NCBI RefSeq assembly: GCF_000702445.1
Contig: NZ_JNIF01000003.1
Location: 1,860,001 to 1,924,000 of the forward strand
Reading direction: 5' to 3'
Source of the DNA: Bryobacter aggregatus MPL3
Lineage (GTDB): Bacteria; Acidobacteriota; Terriglobia; Bryobacterales; Bryobacteraceae
DNA length: 64,000 bases
This document shows positions 9,035-17,671 of this stretch, piece by piece. The translations under genes were made by a program, and so were the position numbers. The notes under the pieces are model-generated. The model saw only the letters and a list, made by a program, of their open reading frames with translations. It was not told where the DNA came from and searched no databases. How positions within the stretch are numbered: position 1 is the first letter of the stretch; each line of letters opens with the position of its first letter.

Positions 9035-9997
9035 TCATCGGTGCCCGGCAAAAAATGAGTTGGAAATTTGAAGAGGAAAGCCGAAGAGGGGGAACAAGGT
9101 CTCGGTGTCCAGGAAAGAGTTCATGGCCCGGACTCGATCGTTCTCGATCTCGAGCACGATGAGCGCGAAGGCGGTGTGGCCCCCGGCAGGGTGGGGGCGG
9201 TACTGGGCAAAAGCCGGGGAGGCGCTGGCGGAAGTTGGCCGCAGGATGGAGCCGCGGCAGCCCGCGCCACGGCCGAGCAGCCAGGTGCGGATGGTGTCGT
9301 GACCCTGGAGCCAGAGGTCGTAGGGCGGCATGGAGAGCGTTGCGTCCTCATGGAGTAGCGCGACCAGTGAATCGATGTCGTAATTCTCAAAAGCAGTGAG
9401 ATAGCGGTTGAGTAGTGTGTTTTGATCTCCGGAGAGAGGTTGCGGCGCAGCGTTCTTGTTGCTTGCCAAGGTCGCTCGCGCGCGTTGCAGCGCACTGTGG
9501 ATTGCCGGGATGGAGGTGTCCAGGCTCGCGGCGGCTTCGCTGGCAGACCAGCCCAATACTTCTGTTAAAAGCAGGGCCGCGCGCTGCTTGGGCGGGAGTT
9601 GTTGCAGTGCCGAGACGAAGGCGAGACGGATGCTTTGGCGCAGGATGGCGAGTTCGGACGGGTTGGCATCGGAGGGAAGGGCGCGGAGATCGGCAACGGG
9701 TTCGAGCCAATGGGTGCGTGGGCGGGCGCTGAGCGTGTCGTGGACAGTTCCGCAAGGGCCCTCTTCTATGGGGCGATAGCGACGGGAAGTGTTGGCTAGG
9801 GAGTCGAGGCAAACGTTGGTCGCAATCTTATAAAGCCAGGTGCGGAGGGAGGCCCTACCGTCGAAACTGTCCAGATTCTTCCAGGCGCGGAGCATGGTGT
9901 CCTGCACCGCGTCTTCCGCATCGACCGCCGAGCCAAGCATGCGGTAGCAGTGGCCGGTGAGGGCGGCACGGTGAGCTTCGAGTTGAGCGGCTTCCAT
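9035..9997 (-). CDS. ECF sigma factor with C-terminal SnoaL-like domain
   Basis: This 320-residue sigma factor has region 2 at about residues 8-75 ([39 protein letters not shown]) and region 4 at about 120-175 ([26 protein letters not shown]). It is followed by a NTF2/SnoaL-like domain of about 120 residues ([26 protein letters not shown]). In such sigma factors the C-terminal domain can replace a separate anti-sigma factor, and none is present here. It resembles the SigG/SigX5 type, although I assign this only by layout. The downstream VOC and AHSA1 genes are its likely operon mates. Confidence 0.88.
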   Translation of the reverse strand: MEAAQLEAHRAALTGHCYRMLGSAVDAEDAVQDTMLRAWKNLDSFDGRASLRTWLYKIATNVCLDSLANTSRRYRPIEEGPCGTVHDTLSARPRTHWLEPVADLRALPSDANPSELAILRQSIRLAFVSALQQLPPKQRAALLLTEVLGWSASEAAASLDTSIPAIHSALQRARATLASNKNAAPQPLSGDQNTLLNRYLTAFENYDIDSLVALLHEDATLSMPPYDLWLQGHDTIRTWLLGRGAGCRGSILRPTSASASPAFAQYRPHPAGGHTAFALIVLEIENDRVRAMNSFLDTETLFPLFGFPLQISNSFFAGHR

Positions 9998-10285
9998 CTT
10001 GTTTGCACGGTAGCACTGGTGGGATGAGATGGTTGTCGCGATTCACGACGGCGAAGCTCCTCGTCGATGAGACGGTCTGGCTCGGTGACTCGCATCTCGA
10101 GCTTGAGAGGCTCTGTCCCTGGGAGTGCAGATATTTGTCGCAAGTTTGCCCGAGGAGTCGCACGAACAGGCCTGGAGCTTCGGAGCCAACAAGACAAGCG
10201 GGAGAAGCAGCAGCGCGGCGCGCGTGGTGGAATTCTTCCATTTTCCGCTGCTGTGTGCAACGCATTGCGTTAGGATCGTGGGTCT

Positions 10286-12589
10286 ATGCTTTCTCGCATC
10301 CTTGGGTTGGCGCTGTTGGGGATTGTTGCTTCCTCGTCGCAAGAACTTCCAGACTCGTATCGCAAGATGTGTGCGGCCTGTCATGGCGACAATGCGCGCG
10401 GCACGGATCGCGGACCCAATTTGATCGACACGCGCTCCCTGCGTTCGAGGAGCGAGGCGCAGATTCGTGACATCATTCGCAACGGCACGCGCGGTGGGAT
10501 GCCCGCCTTCCCTCTGCCTGCCGCCGATCTCGATACGCTCTCGAAGGTGATCCGATCCTGGAATGCATCGGCCTTTGATGCAAACCCCGCAGGTGATCTG
10601 GAGGCGGGGCAGAAGATCTTTGCGGGCCAGTGTCTGAGCTGCCATATGGTGCGCGGCGTTGGCGCCTCGAATGGCCCCGATCTATCGAATCTGGGCAACG
10701 AGATGACCGTGCGCGAGATCGAAGAAACGCTCAGCAACCCCAGCTCCCGCAAAGGGAAGCGCAATGGCGCTTCGTGCCCGAGCTGGGCCTTCTGTGCCGA
10801 TGATCCCTGGGGCGTCGTCACGGTGCAATTGAAGAGCGGCAAGAGCCTGCGCGGCTTTGCACGCAGCCAGGGAGCGCATGATCTGCAGTTGCAGGACTTC
10901 AACGGCAAGATCACGCTGTTGACGGAGAAAGATTACACACGCGTCGACAAGGAAAAGGGCTCCTACATGCCCGCCTATCGCGGCCATGACAGCGAGAAGC
11001 GGAATCTGGTCGCTTATCTGAGCCGCTTGAACGGGATTCCGGAAGGACCGCTGCCGCAGGAGTCCGCGCCGGTGTCGCGTGCGGATCGGGATCGCGTACA
11101 GAAGCCCGCCGCGGGCGAGTGGCCCGGCTATCATGGCCTGCCGAGCGGCAACCGGCACAGCGAACTGGCTCAAATTACGACTTTAAATGCTGCGAAGCTG
11201 AAGCCGGCCTGGAGCTATTCGCTGCCGCACATGAGTCTGCAGACGACGCCGCTGGTGGTAGACGGCATCATGTACGTTACGGGGCCGAATCAGGTGTGTG
11301 CGCTCGACAGCAGTACGGGCCGCGAAATCTGGTGCTATGTGCGGCCGCGTGGGGATGCGACGAAGATTTCGGGCGATGCGGCCAAAGGCGCGCAGCGTGG
11401 CGCGGCCATCCTCGGAGATCGGGTGTTCTTCTCGACAGACGATGCCCATCTGATTGCCCTGAACCGGCATACTGGTGCGCTCATGTGGCAGAACTATATG
11501 CCGAAGGGGCCGGGTGCCTTTGGAGCCACCGCCGCCCCGCTGGTGGTGGGCGATCTGGTGGTGGCCGGAATTGGTGGCGGCGATGCGCCGCTGCGAGGAT
11601 TCCTTGCCGCCTACCAGGCGACGACTGGCGAAGAGGTTTGGCGCTTCTATACGATCCCAAAGCGCGGCGAGCCTGCTTCTGAGACCTGGAAGGGAAAAGC
11701 GATCGAAACGGGCGGTGGCGCTACTTGGCTGACAGGTTCCTATGATCCGGCGACTGATACCTTGTACTGGCCTACAGGGAACCCTTATCCCGATACGGAT
11801 GGCGATGAACGCATTGGCGATAACCTCTATACCAACTGCGTGCTGGCGCTCGATCCGAAGACTGGCAAGCTGAAGTGGCACTTCCAGTTCACCCCGCACG
11901 ATCTGTGGGATTGGGATGCGACGGAGCCGCTGGTATTGGTGGACGCAAAGTTTCAGGGCCGTGATCGCAAGCTGTTATTGCAGGCAAACCGGAATGGCTT
12001 CTTTTATGTGTTGGATCGCACGACGGGGGAGTTCCTTTTAGGCACACCGTTTGTGAAAAGGTTGACCTGGGCTACAGGGGTGGATACAAAGGGACGACCA
12101 ATGCTTGCACCCAACAGCAAACCGACGATTGGCGGCATTCTCACCTGTCCAGCTGTGCGTGGGGCAACAAACTGGTATTCCACCGCCTATAACCCGGCGA
12201 CGAAGTTGTTCTACGTGATGGCTGTAGAGGACTGCAATATTTATCGGCAGAGCGGGAGCTGGTTTGTCCCATATAGCGACCCAGCCAATCCGGCGGTGAA
12301 GCTCCTGCGGGCGCTCGATATTGAGACCGGCAAGGTGGTGTGGGAAGTGCCGCAGGTGGGGGCTCCGGAGAGCAACTACTCGGGAGTGCTTTCGACGGCG
12401 GGTGGCTTGTTGTTCTATGGCCAGTCCGGCGGCGATTTTGCGGCTGCCGACGCGAAAACGGGCAAGACGCTGTGGCATTTCAATACGGGGCAGGTCTGGA
12501 AAGCGTCGCCAATGACCTATCTGGTGAAGGGTAAGCAGCATGTCGCGATTGCGGCAGGGGGCAACATTCTGGCCTTTACACTCGACTAG
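10286..12589 (+). CDS. PQQ-dependent dehydrogenase with two N-terminal cytochrome c domains
   Basis: A secreted 767-residue quinohaemoprotein. A short signal segment (ILGLALLGIVASSS) precedes two c-type haem sites, C29AACH33 and C116LSCH120. A region resembling the predicted haem-binding domain linker follows, then from about residue 285 an eight-bladed PQQ propeller with typical blade motifs (VCALDSSTGREIWCY, LIALNRHTGALMW, VLALDPKTGKLKWHFQFTPHDLWDWDATEP). The TPHDLWDWD stretch is the hallmark of PQQ alcohol/glucose dehydrogenases. In most relatives the cytochrome domain is C-terminal; here two precede the propeller. It probably oxidises an alcohol or sugar in the periplasm and passes electrons to the respiratory chain; the substrate cannot be read from sequence. 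Confidence 0.88.
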   Translation: MLSRILGLALLGIVASSSQELPDSYRKMCAACHGDNARGTDRGPNLIDTRSLRSRSEAQIRDIIRNGTRGGMPAFPLPAADLDTLSKVIRSWNASAFDANPAGDLEAGQKIFAGQCLSCHMVRGVGASNGPDLSNLGNEMTVREIEETLSNPSSRKGKRNGASCPSWAFCADDPWGVVTVQLKSGKSLRGFARSQGAHDLQLQDFNGKITLLTEKDYTRVDKEKGSYMPAYRGHDSEKRNLVAYLSRLNGIPEGPLPQESAPVSRADRDRVQKPAAGEWPGYHGLPSGNRHSELAQITTLNAAKLKPAWSYSLPHMSLQTTPLVVDGIMYVTGPNQVCALDSSTGREIWCYVRPRGDATKISGDAAKGAQRGAAILGDRVFFSTDDAHLIALNRHTGALMWQNYMPKGPGAFGATAAPLVVGDLVVAGIGGGDAPLRGFLAAYQATTGEEVWRFYTIPKRGEPASETWKGKAIETGGGATWLTGSYDPATDTLYWPTGNPYPDTDGDERIGDNLYTNCVLALDPKTGKLKWHFQFTPHDLWDWDATEPLVLVDAKFQGRDRKLLLQANRNGFFYVLDRTTGEFLLGTPFVKRLTWATGVDTKGRPMLAPNSKPTIGGILTCPAVRGATNWYSTAYNPATKLFYVMAVEDCNIYRQSGSWFVPYSDPANPAVKLLRALDIETGKVVWEVPQVGAPESNYSGVLSTAGGLLFYGQSGGDFAAADAKTGKTLWHFNTGQVWKASPMTYLVKGKQHVAIAAGGNILAFTLD

Positions 12590-12769
12590 AATGTAGAGTC
12601 TCAGCAGCTCCTTTAAGTAGGGATCTGCTGATGGGTAGCGACAGGAGAGAGCCCGAAGTTCATCCGTGGCATCTTGATCAGACTGGGTATCAGCGATTCT
12701 TTGAGCGCTGTTTGTTGCTGTCGACGATGAATCGTCAGCCGGGAATCCCCCCTGGTTTCCTTGGGTCGC

Positions 12770-13229
12770 TTATTGAGACATCGCAGCTAGTGAGTAGGAC
12801 CAGTCGAAGGCTTCGATATCGGATTCTGAGACGTCGAGACGGGCGAAGATGATGCGCCGCTGTTTGGGGTTTATACCGGGTGAGTTCAAATTGAAGGCAC
12901 CCGAGATTTCGCCGAGGGAAGTGGAGCGCTTGGTCTTGAAGTCGTAGAACAGAATACTGCGTGGAGTATTGCGGTCATCGGTCGGGGTACCGGCGCTGAT
13001 AGGGTCGAGATAAACGATGCCGTCGGGAAGGGGCCGCCAGTAGCCAGACTTCGAGGTCGATGTCAGGATCGAAGACTGGCGGCAAGCCTTCGGCAAGGGC
13101 CGTTTCGACGACCAACGACAGAAAACGGAGCAGGCACGAGTCCCTCGAAAACTCCGGACTGCTCAGAATGCGATCAAGCTGCGTCCGGATCTCCGCTGCG
13201 GTTGGATCGGGAAGCGCAGAAGGGAACAT
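12770..13229 (-). pseudogene. Remnant of a winged-helix / WD40-type protein: N- and C-terminal pieces joined out of frame
   Basis: From 13229, a reading frame encodes an N-terminal segment (EIRTQLDRILSSPEFSRDS, then LLRFLSLVVETAL) typical of the region preceding winged-helix domains in acidobacterial regulators. Near 13060-13090 the signal jumps to another frame encoding SGYWRPLPDGIVYLDPI, ILFYDFKTKRSTSLGEI and RRIIFARLDVSESDI, which matches the last blades of the TolB/WD40-like propeller found at the C terminus of the same family. The middle of the gene, normally several hundred residues, is missing and the two pieces are out of frame. The rest of 12590-12769 holds only a weak hairpin (12601-12631). 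Confidence 0.7.
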
Positions 13230-13289
13230 CGGAGAACCTGCGGAAGTGTAGCACGAATTCCCTTTTTCCCTTCATGAATCGCTTGGCAG

Positions 13290-13313
13290 GGCCAAGGAGT
13301 TTGCTCCCTGGCC
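13290..13313 (-). terminator. Hairpin after the DUF885 gene
   Basis: GGCCAAGGAG (13290-13299) and CTCCCTGGCC (13304-13313) form a 10-bp stem with one A-C mismatch and a TTTG loop, directly after the stop codon of the reverse-strand DUF885 gene. There is no T-run, so it may be a weak terminator or an mRNA 3' end stabiliser. Confidence 0.4.
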
Positions 13314-14927
13314 TCAGTGGCGAGCTTCGAGCTGCTTGAGCTCGTCTTCGATTCCGGTCATCTCCCATCGAATCATAGACATCGGGATGATGCCGGAGGC
13401 AAAGAAGCGATCCATGAAGTCCTTGAACTGAAACGATTGGGGGTTCTGGCGCGCGGAGTCGGCGATCAGCTTGTTGAAGGCGACCTTTCCTGCAATGTAG
13501 GTGGTGCCGTAGCTGGGCTGGGTGGCGTAAATGCTCATGTCCGTCCAAATCGTGTCGCCATTGGGCTGGAACCAGCCATTCGGTGTGTGGTCGACAATGT
13601 ATTTCATCGCCTGTTCCAGGGTGAATTCGCCGCTATGGAACTTTAGGTCCGCGATGCCGCGGATGGCGCGGACGACCGCCAGGATGTGGACGAGCTCGCG
13701 GGCGCGGGGGCGCTGGTCGAGAATCCCAAGATCCATGGTGGCCTCCTCCCAGGCAGTGGCAAGGCCCTCGGACCGACCATCCCAGATGTTGTAAAGCAAT
13801 CGCGTACGAATTGGGCTGTAGTGCGGTTCAATCTCCAGACGTTGCTTTTCCAGCCAGTGGATCATGTGGCTCTTCATGGGCATGGAATCGCGATAATCGA
13901 CGTTTGTAAAGATGTCGAGAGCCGCCTTGGGAAGCAGGGTGGTTTTGCCCCGCAGGCGATCGAGATTCATGTACGCCGGGACGGTAAAGATCTCGTTTTC
14001 CCGTAGAAACTTCATAAATCCGTCGATTGCTTCGGTGTTACGGCGGTCATATTCCTGGGCTGTTGCCGGCAGGGCAAGGACGGGGAGATTCCGATTGCGG
14101 TGTTCTTCCAGTTTCCAGGCGGCGAGACTGCGCTCCAGCTCCAGCTCCATGATTTGGAGGAGCTGCTGCCAGGTATAGGGGTTCAAGTGGACATTCTTGA
14201 GATACCAGTTGTAGTTCACTACACCCACCCCAGATCCTGTCTTCATGGTTTTGACCCTGCCCTCCATCCACTTGATGAAGTCGTCGACGGCGGCCTGGGC
14301 CTGCAGAATAGCGGGCACCAGTTTGAAATTCGTCTCACCAAAGCGGCGTCCCACGGTAGCGAGTACGTAACTCTCCTGCTTTTTGGCGTGGATGGCGATG
14401 GTGTAAAGGTCTTTGGCGTCTTCGGTCAGATTGGACTTGGCCTGCTTGAGGATGGCGGGAATCGCCTGCAACTTACCCAGAACATATGCCTCGTCCATTG
14501 GGGACAGGGGCATTTTGAGGGACCACAGTTCGAGGGTGCCGTACATGGAGGGACCCTCGGGAAGCGGGGTATCCGATTCCCTGTCGAAAATAATTCGGTA
14601 GAAGAGGGGATTGCGAGACCAGGGCCGGAGGACGCGGTGGTCAAAATCGAGGCCGTTCATCTCTGCGCGGACCAGGTTGTAGTCCACTTTCTGGGTGACG
14701 GTCCAACTGCTGATGTCGAAGGCTTCGAGGCGCTCCTGCCAGTGTTTTAATTCTCCCTGCTGGCGGCGCATGGCCGGAGCGGTGTAATCGGGGACGTTTT
14801 TCTTGACTTTCGGCTGTTGGAATTCTCGCCATTCCGAGAAGAATCGGAGCAAATCTCCGTGGGTGAGGGGGGCGGCGTCGGCGAGGGGGCACAGCAACAC
14901 AACGATGAAAAGAACCGAGAGACGCAT
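13314..14927 (-). CDS. DUF885 family secreted protein, putative metallopeptidase-like
   Basis: About 537 residues with a signal peptide (LSVLFIVVLLCPLADAAP). It matches the DUF885 layout: helical N-terminal half, then WLEKQRLEIEPHYSP, EGLATAWEEATMDLGILDQ and a C-terminal MKYIVDHTPNGW and QPSYGTTYIAGKVAF. DUF885 proteins are distantly gluzincin-like, but the canonical HExxH is not obvious here, so catalytic status is uncertain. I chose ATG 14927 because AAGGA lies just upstream and the signal peptide then begins at once; the frame stays open to 15071. The gene is divergent from metK, sharing a 167-bp intergenic region. Confidence 0.8.
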   Translation of the reverse strand: MRLSVLFIVVLLCPLADAAPLTHGDLLRFFSEWREFQQPKVKKNVPDYTAPAMRRQQGELKHWQERLEAFDISSWTVTQKVDYNLVRAEMNGLDFDHRVLRPWSRNPLFYRIIFDRESDTPLPEGPSMYGTLELWSLKMPLSPMDEAYVLGKLQAIPAILKQAKSNLTEDAKDLYTIAIHAKKQESYVLATVGRRFGETNFKLVPAILQAQAAVDDFIKWMEGRVKTMKTGSGVGVVNYNWYLKNVHLNPYTWQQLLQIMELELERSLAAWKLEEHRNRNLPVLALPATAQEYDRRNTEAIDGFMKFLRENEIFTVPAYMNLDRLRGKTTLLPKAALDIFTNVDYRDSMPMKSHMIHWLEKQRLEIEPHYSPIRTRLLYNIWDGRSEGLATAWEEATMDLGILDQRPRARELVHILAVVRAIRGIADLKFHSGEFTLEQAMKYIVDHTPNGWFQPNGDTIWTDMSIYATQPSYGTTYIAGKVAFNKLIADSARQNPQSFQFKDFMDRFFASGIIPMSMIRWEMTGIEDELKQLEARH

Positions 14928-14989
14928 GTGTCCTTCATAGTGACAGAATTGACCATCTTCTCGCCAAGGGTCTAGAATAGAGGATTGGT

Positions 14990-15085
14990 CCCTCGTCAAA
15001 TTGCCGTGTATGAACATGGCAACCCTCTTGAGGCCCAGACGGGCATGATTCAGCGGGTGGCTAATTTCCAAAGAGCAGGAGTCGA
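14990..15085 (+). promoter_or_regulatory. Possible SAM-I-like riboswitch or structured leader of metK
   Basis: Upstream of metK the strand shows an 8-bp hairpin, TTGCCGTG / CATGGCAA (15001-15008, 15015-15022, one G-T pair), whose loop gives TATGAA. It runs into GGCAACC (15018-15024), then a GCCC-AGAC-GGGC hairpin (15033-15044), then GGTGGCTAATTTCC (15056-15069). In SAM-I riboswitches the order is AUGAA, GGCAACC, a hairpin, then GGUGCUAAUUCC. The match is suggestive, but the last motif carries two extra bases and I cannot identify a convincing P1 or P4 helix. The association with metK fits; low confidence. Confidence 0.35.
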
Positions 15086-15094
15086 ATCAATTCA

Positions 15095-16243
15095 GTGGCT
15101 GAGGCAATAAAGCGAATTTTCACGTCGGAATCGGTGACTGAAGGTCACCCCGACAAGATGGCGGATCAGATCTCGGATGCGGTACTTGATGCTGTATTGG
15201 CCGAAGATCCGACGGGGCGAGTGGCTTGCGAAGTACTGGTGACAACCGGCATCTGCGTAGTGGCTGGCGAAATCACGACGACGACCTATGTCGACGTTCC
15301 GGATTTGGCTCGCAAAGTAATCAAAGAGATTGGGTTTGACGATGCCGCCTTTGGCTATGACGGCAACACTTGTGGCGTTCTGAACGTCATCCAGCGCCAG
15401 AGTCCGCACATTGCGATGGGCGTGGATACGGGTGGCGCCGGTGACCAGGGCCTCATGTTCGGCTATGCCTGCAATGAGACTCCGGAACTGATGCCGCTGC
15501 CGATCATCCTGTCGCACAAGCTGGTGCGCAAGTTGAGCGAAGTGCGCCGCGCCGGCACGCTGAGCTATCTGCGTCCCGACGGCAAGAGCCAGGTGAGCGT
15601 CGAGTACAACGGCGACCAGCCAGTGCGCATTGATGCGGTGGTCATTTCCACGCAGCACGGCGACGACGTCAGCACCGAACAGCTCCGCGCGGACGTGAAG
15701 AAGCTGATCATCGACGCGGTTCTGCCCGCCGACATGGTGGACGGCGACACGAAAATCCACATCAACCCGACCGGCCGCTTCGTGATCGGTGGTCCCAATG
15801 GCGATACCGGCTTGACCGGCCGCAAAATCATCGTCGACACCTACGGTGGCATGGGCCGTCACGGTGGCGGCGCTTTCTCGGGTAAGGATCCGACAAAGGT
15901 AGACCGTTCCGCTTGCTACATGGCCCGCTACATTGCAAAGAACATCGTGGCTGCCGGCCTTGCCGACCGCTGCGAAGTGCAGCTTGCCTACGCCATCGGC
16001 GTGGCCGAGCCGGTGAGTGTTCTCGTGGACACCTTCGGCACCGGCACTGTTTCGAGCGAGAAGTTGACCGAAATCGTTCGCGCGAATTTCAAGCTCACCC
16101 CCAAGGGCATTATCGAGTCTCTCGACCTGCGCCGTCCGATCTATCGCGATACCGCAGCGTTTGGCCACTTCGGCCGCACGGAAGATACCTTCACGTGGGA
16201 GAAGACCGATAAGGCAGCGGCGCTGAAAGCCGCTGCGGTTTAG
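15095..16243 (+). CDS. metK: S-adenosylmethionine synthetase
   Basis: A 382-residue MetK, the cytoplasmic enzyme that makes SAM from methionine and ATP. The three-domain family sequence is collinear throughout: [19 protein letters not shown] with the GHPDK loop (residues 17-21), the ATP motif GAGDQG (114-119), and the glycine-rich [16 protein letters not shown] loop. The start is GTG at 15095, with AGGAG about 12 bp upstream; it gives the usual MetK N terminus. It is followed by a strong terminator, so it is probably monocistronic. The leader may sense SAM (see 14990-15085). Confidence 0.97.
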   Translation: MAEAIKRIFTSESVTEGHPDKMADQISDAVLDAVLAEDPTGRVACEVLVTTGICVVAGEITTTTYVDVPDLARKVIKEIGFDDAAFGYDGNTCGVLNVIQRQSPHIAMGVDTGGAGDQGLMFGYACNETPELMPLPIILSHKLVRKLSEVRRAGTLSYLRPDGKSQVSVEYNGDQPVRIDAVVISTQHGDDVSTEQLRADVKKLIIDAVLPADMVDGDTKIHINPTGRFVIGGPNGDTGLTGRKIIVDTYGGMGRHGGGAFSGKDPTKVDRSACYMARYIAKNIVAAGLADRCEVQLAYAIGVAEPVSVLVDTFGTGTVSSEKLTEIVRANFKLTPKGIIESLDLRRPIYRDTAAFGHFGRTEDTFTWEKTDKAAALKAAAV

Positions 16244-16262
16244 GCATCCCGGATGAACATAG

Positions 16263-16303
16263 GGGGCGATGCGGGGAAACACCAGCATCGCCCCATTATT
16301 TTG
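16263..16303 (+). terminator. Rho-independent terminator of metK
   Basis: A perfect 10-bp stem, GGGGCGATGC (16263-16272) and GCATCGCCCC (16285-16294), with a 12-nt loop, followed by ATTATTTTG. It lies 20 bp after the metK stop. Confidence 0.85.
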
Positions 16304-16339
16304 TAGTCAGTATTACGCGAAGAAAGAGCGCTCATCGAT

Positions 16340-17659
16340 ATGGCATTGATTGAAGGTTGCCGGCATGAATTAGAGTTGACGGTCCCGGTTGAGGAGATCG
16401 CCAAGGCCACCGAAACGGTACTCGCCAAGATCCAGAAGAAAGCCCAACTGAAAGGGTTCCGGCCGGGCAAGGCGCCGATGAGCGTCATCCGCAGCCAATT
16501 CCAGAACGAGATCCAGCAGGACGTCATTGAGGAAGTGATTCCGAAGGCTCTGAGCGACCGTTTCGCCGCAGAGAAGCTTGCTGTCGTTGGTCAGCCCAGT
16601 ATCACCGAATTGAAGTTTGAACCGAACGAACCGATGGTGTTCAAGGCTCAGTTCGATGTTCATCCGGAATTCGATCTCAAGGAATACAAGGGCCTTGAGG
16701 TGGAGTACGAAGACCCGCAGGTGACGGAAGAAGAGATTGCGGAACGCCTGGAGCAGATTCGCGACTCCAAGGCCGACTACGTGAACATCGACCCACGTCC
16801 GGCGCAGTTGGACGACTATGTCGTTGTCGGGATTGAGAGCGGCGATGGCCTCGAAGGCGAGCCGATGCGCAACCCCGAGATGACGCTGCAACTGGGCAAT
16901 CCCGATACGATCCCCGCCTTTACCGAAGGGATTGTCGGCATGAGCCCGGGCGAGAGCAAAGACATCCAGGTGAGCTACGGTGAGGATTATGGCCAGGAGC
17001 GTCTGGCCGGCAAAACCGTCACTTTTGAAGTGGAATTGAAGTTCATCCGCCGCAAGGATGTTCCGGCCTTGGATGACGAGTTTGCGCAGTCGATGGGTGA
17101 CTTCCGTACCTTCGACGAATTCAAGGAGCAGGTGAAGGCCAGCATTTTTACCGAGCGCCAGTTCCGCGCTCAGGACGACGCGAAAAACAAGCTGATCGAA
17201 AAGTTGGCCGACAGCCACGAGTTCGCGGTGCCGGAGACTTATGTCGATCGCCAGTTGCAGATCCAACTCGAGAGCTATGCGCGCTCGTTGCAGATGCAGG
17301 GTATCGATCCGCGCCAGTTGAATCTGGACATCAACAAGTTCAAGGAGAGCCAGAAAGACCGCGCGATCCGCGACGTGAAGGCGACCCTGCTACTGGACAA
17401 GATTTCTGAAGTCGAGAATGTCACGGTGGCCCAGGACGATGTGGACCGCGAAGTGCAGCGGGCCGCCCGCCAGCAGCGCGAGCCGGTGGCTGCTGTTCGT
17501 GCGAAGCTCGAAAAAGATGGCGGACTCGATCGGATCGCGAATCGCATTCGCACCGAAAAGACGATCGCGTTGTTGTTCGACGCTGCCCGCAAGGTGACCC
17601 CTGTCCCCGCGCCTGCAATCGAAGCGACCGAGCCAGAGAAGACCGAGAGCGAGAGCTAA
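16340..17659 (+). CDS. tig: Trigger factor, ribosome-associated chaperone and peptidyl-prolyl isomerase
   Basis: A 439-residue trigger factor. The N-terminal domain carries the ribosome-docking signature GFRPGK (39-44). An FKBP-type isomerase domain follows at about 155-245 (DDYVVVGIESGDG, IPAFTEGIVGMSPGESKDI). The remainder is the helical C-terminal substrate-binding domain, ending in an acidic tail (ATEPEKTESES). It binds at the ribosome exit tunnel and shields nascent chains. In many bacteria tig precedes clpP-clpX; here it is followed, 12 bp later, by a Tat-exported oxidoreductase, so the usual neighbourhood is lost. Confidence 0.96.
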   Translation: MALIEGCRHELELTVPVEEIAKATETVLAKIQKKAQLKGFRPGKAPMSVIRSQFQNEIQQDVIEEVIPKALSDRFAAEKLAVVGQPSITELKFEPNEPMVFKAQFDVHPEFDLKEYKGLEVEYEDPQVTEEEIAERLEQIRDSKADYVNIDPRPAQLDDYVVVGIESGDGLEGEPMRNPEMTLQLGNPDTIPAFTEGIVGMSPGESKDIQVSYGEDYGQERLAGKTVTFEVELKFIRRKDVPALDDEFAQSMGDFRTFDEFKEQVKASIFTERQFRAQDDAKNKLIEKLADSHEFAVPETYVDRQLQIQLESYARSLQMQGIDPRQLNLDINKFKESQKDRAIRDVKATLLLDKISEVENVTVAQDDVDREVQRAARQQREPVAAVRAKLEKDGGLDRIANRIRTEKTIALLFDAARKVTPVPAPAIEATEPEKTESES

Positions 17660-17671
17660 GAGGAGAATTCC

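Noticed and set aside
12601-12631. Hairpin TCAGCAG / CTGCTGA after the PQQ enzyme as a terminator
   Set aside because: Long loop, a mismatch and no T-run; too weak to call.
15092-16288. A long frame antisense to metK
   Set aside because: metK matches its family throughout; the antisense frame mirrors its codon use.
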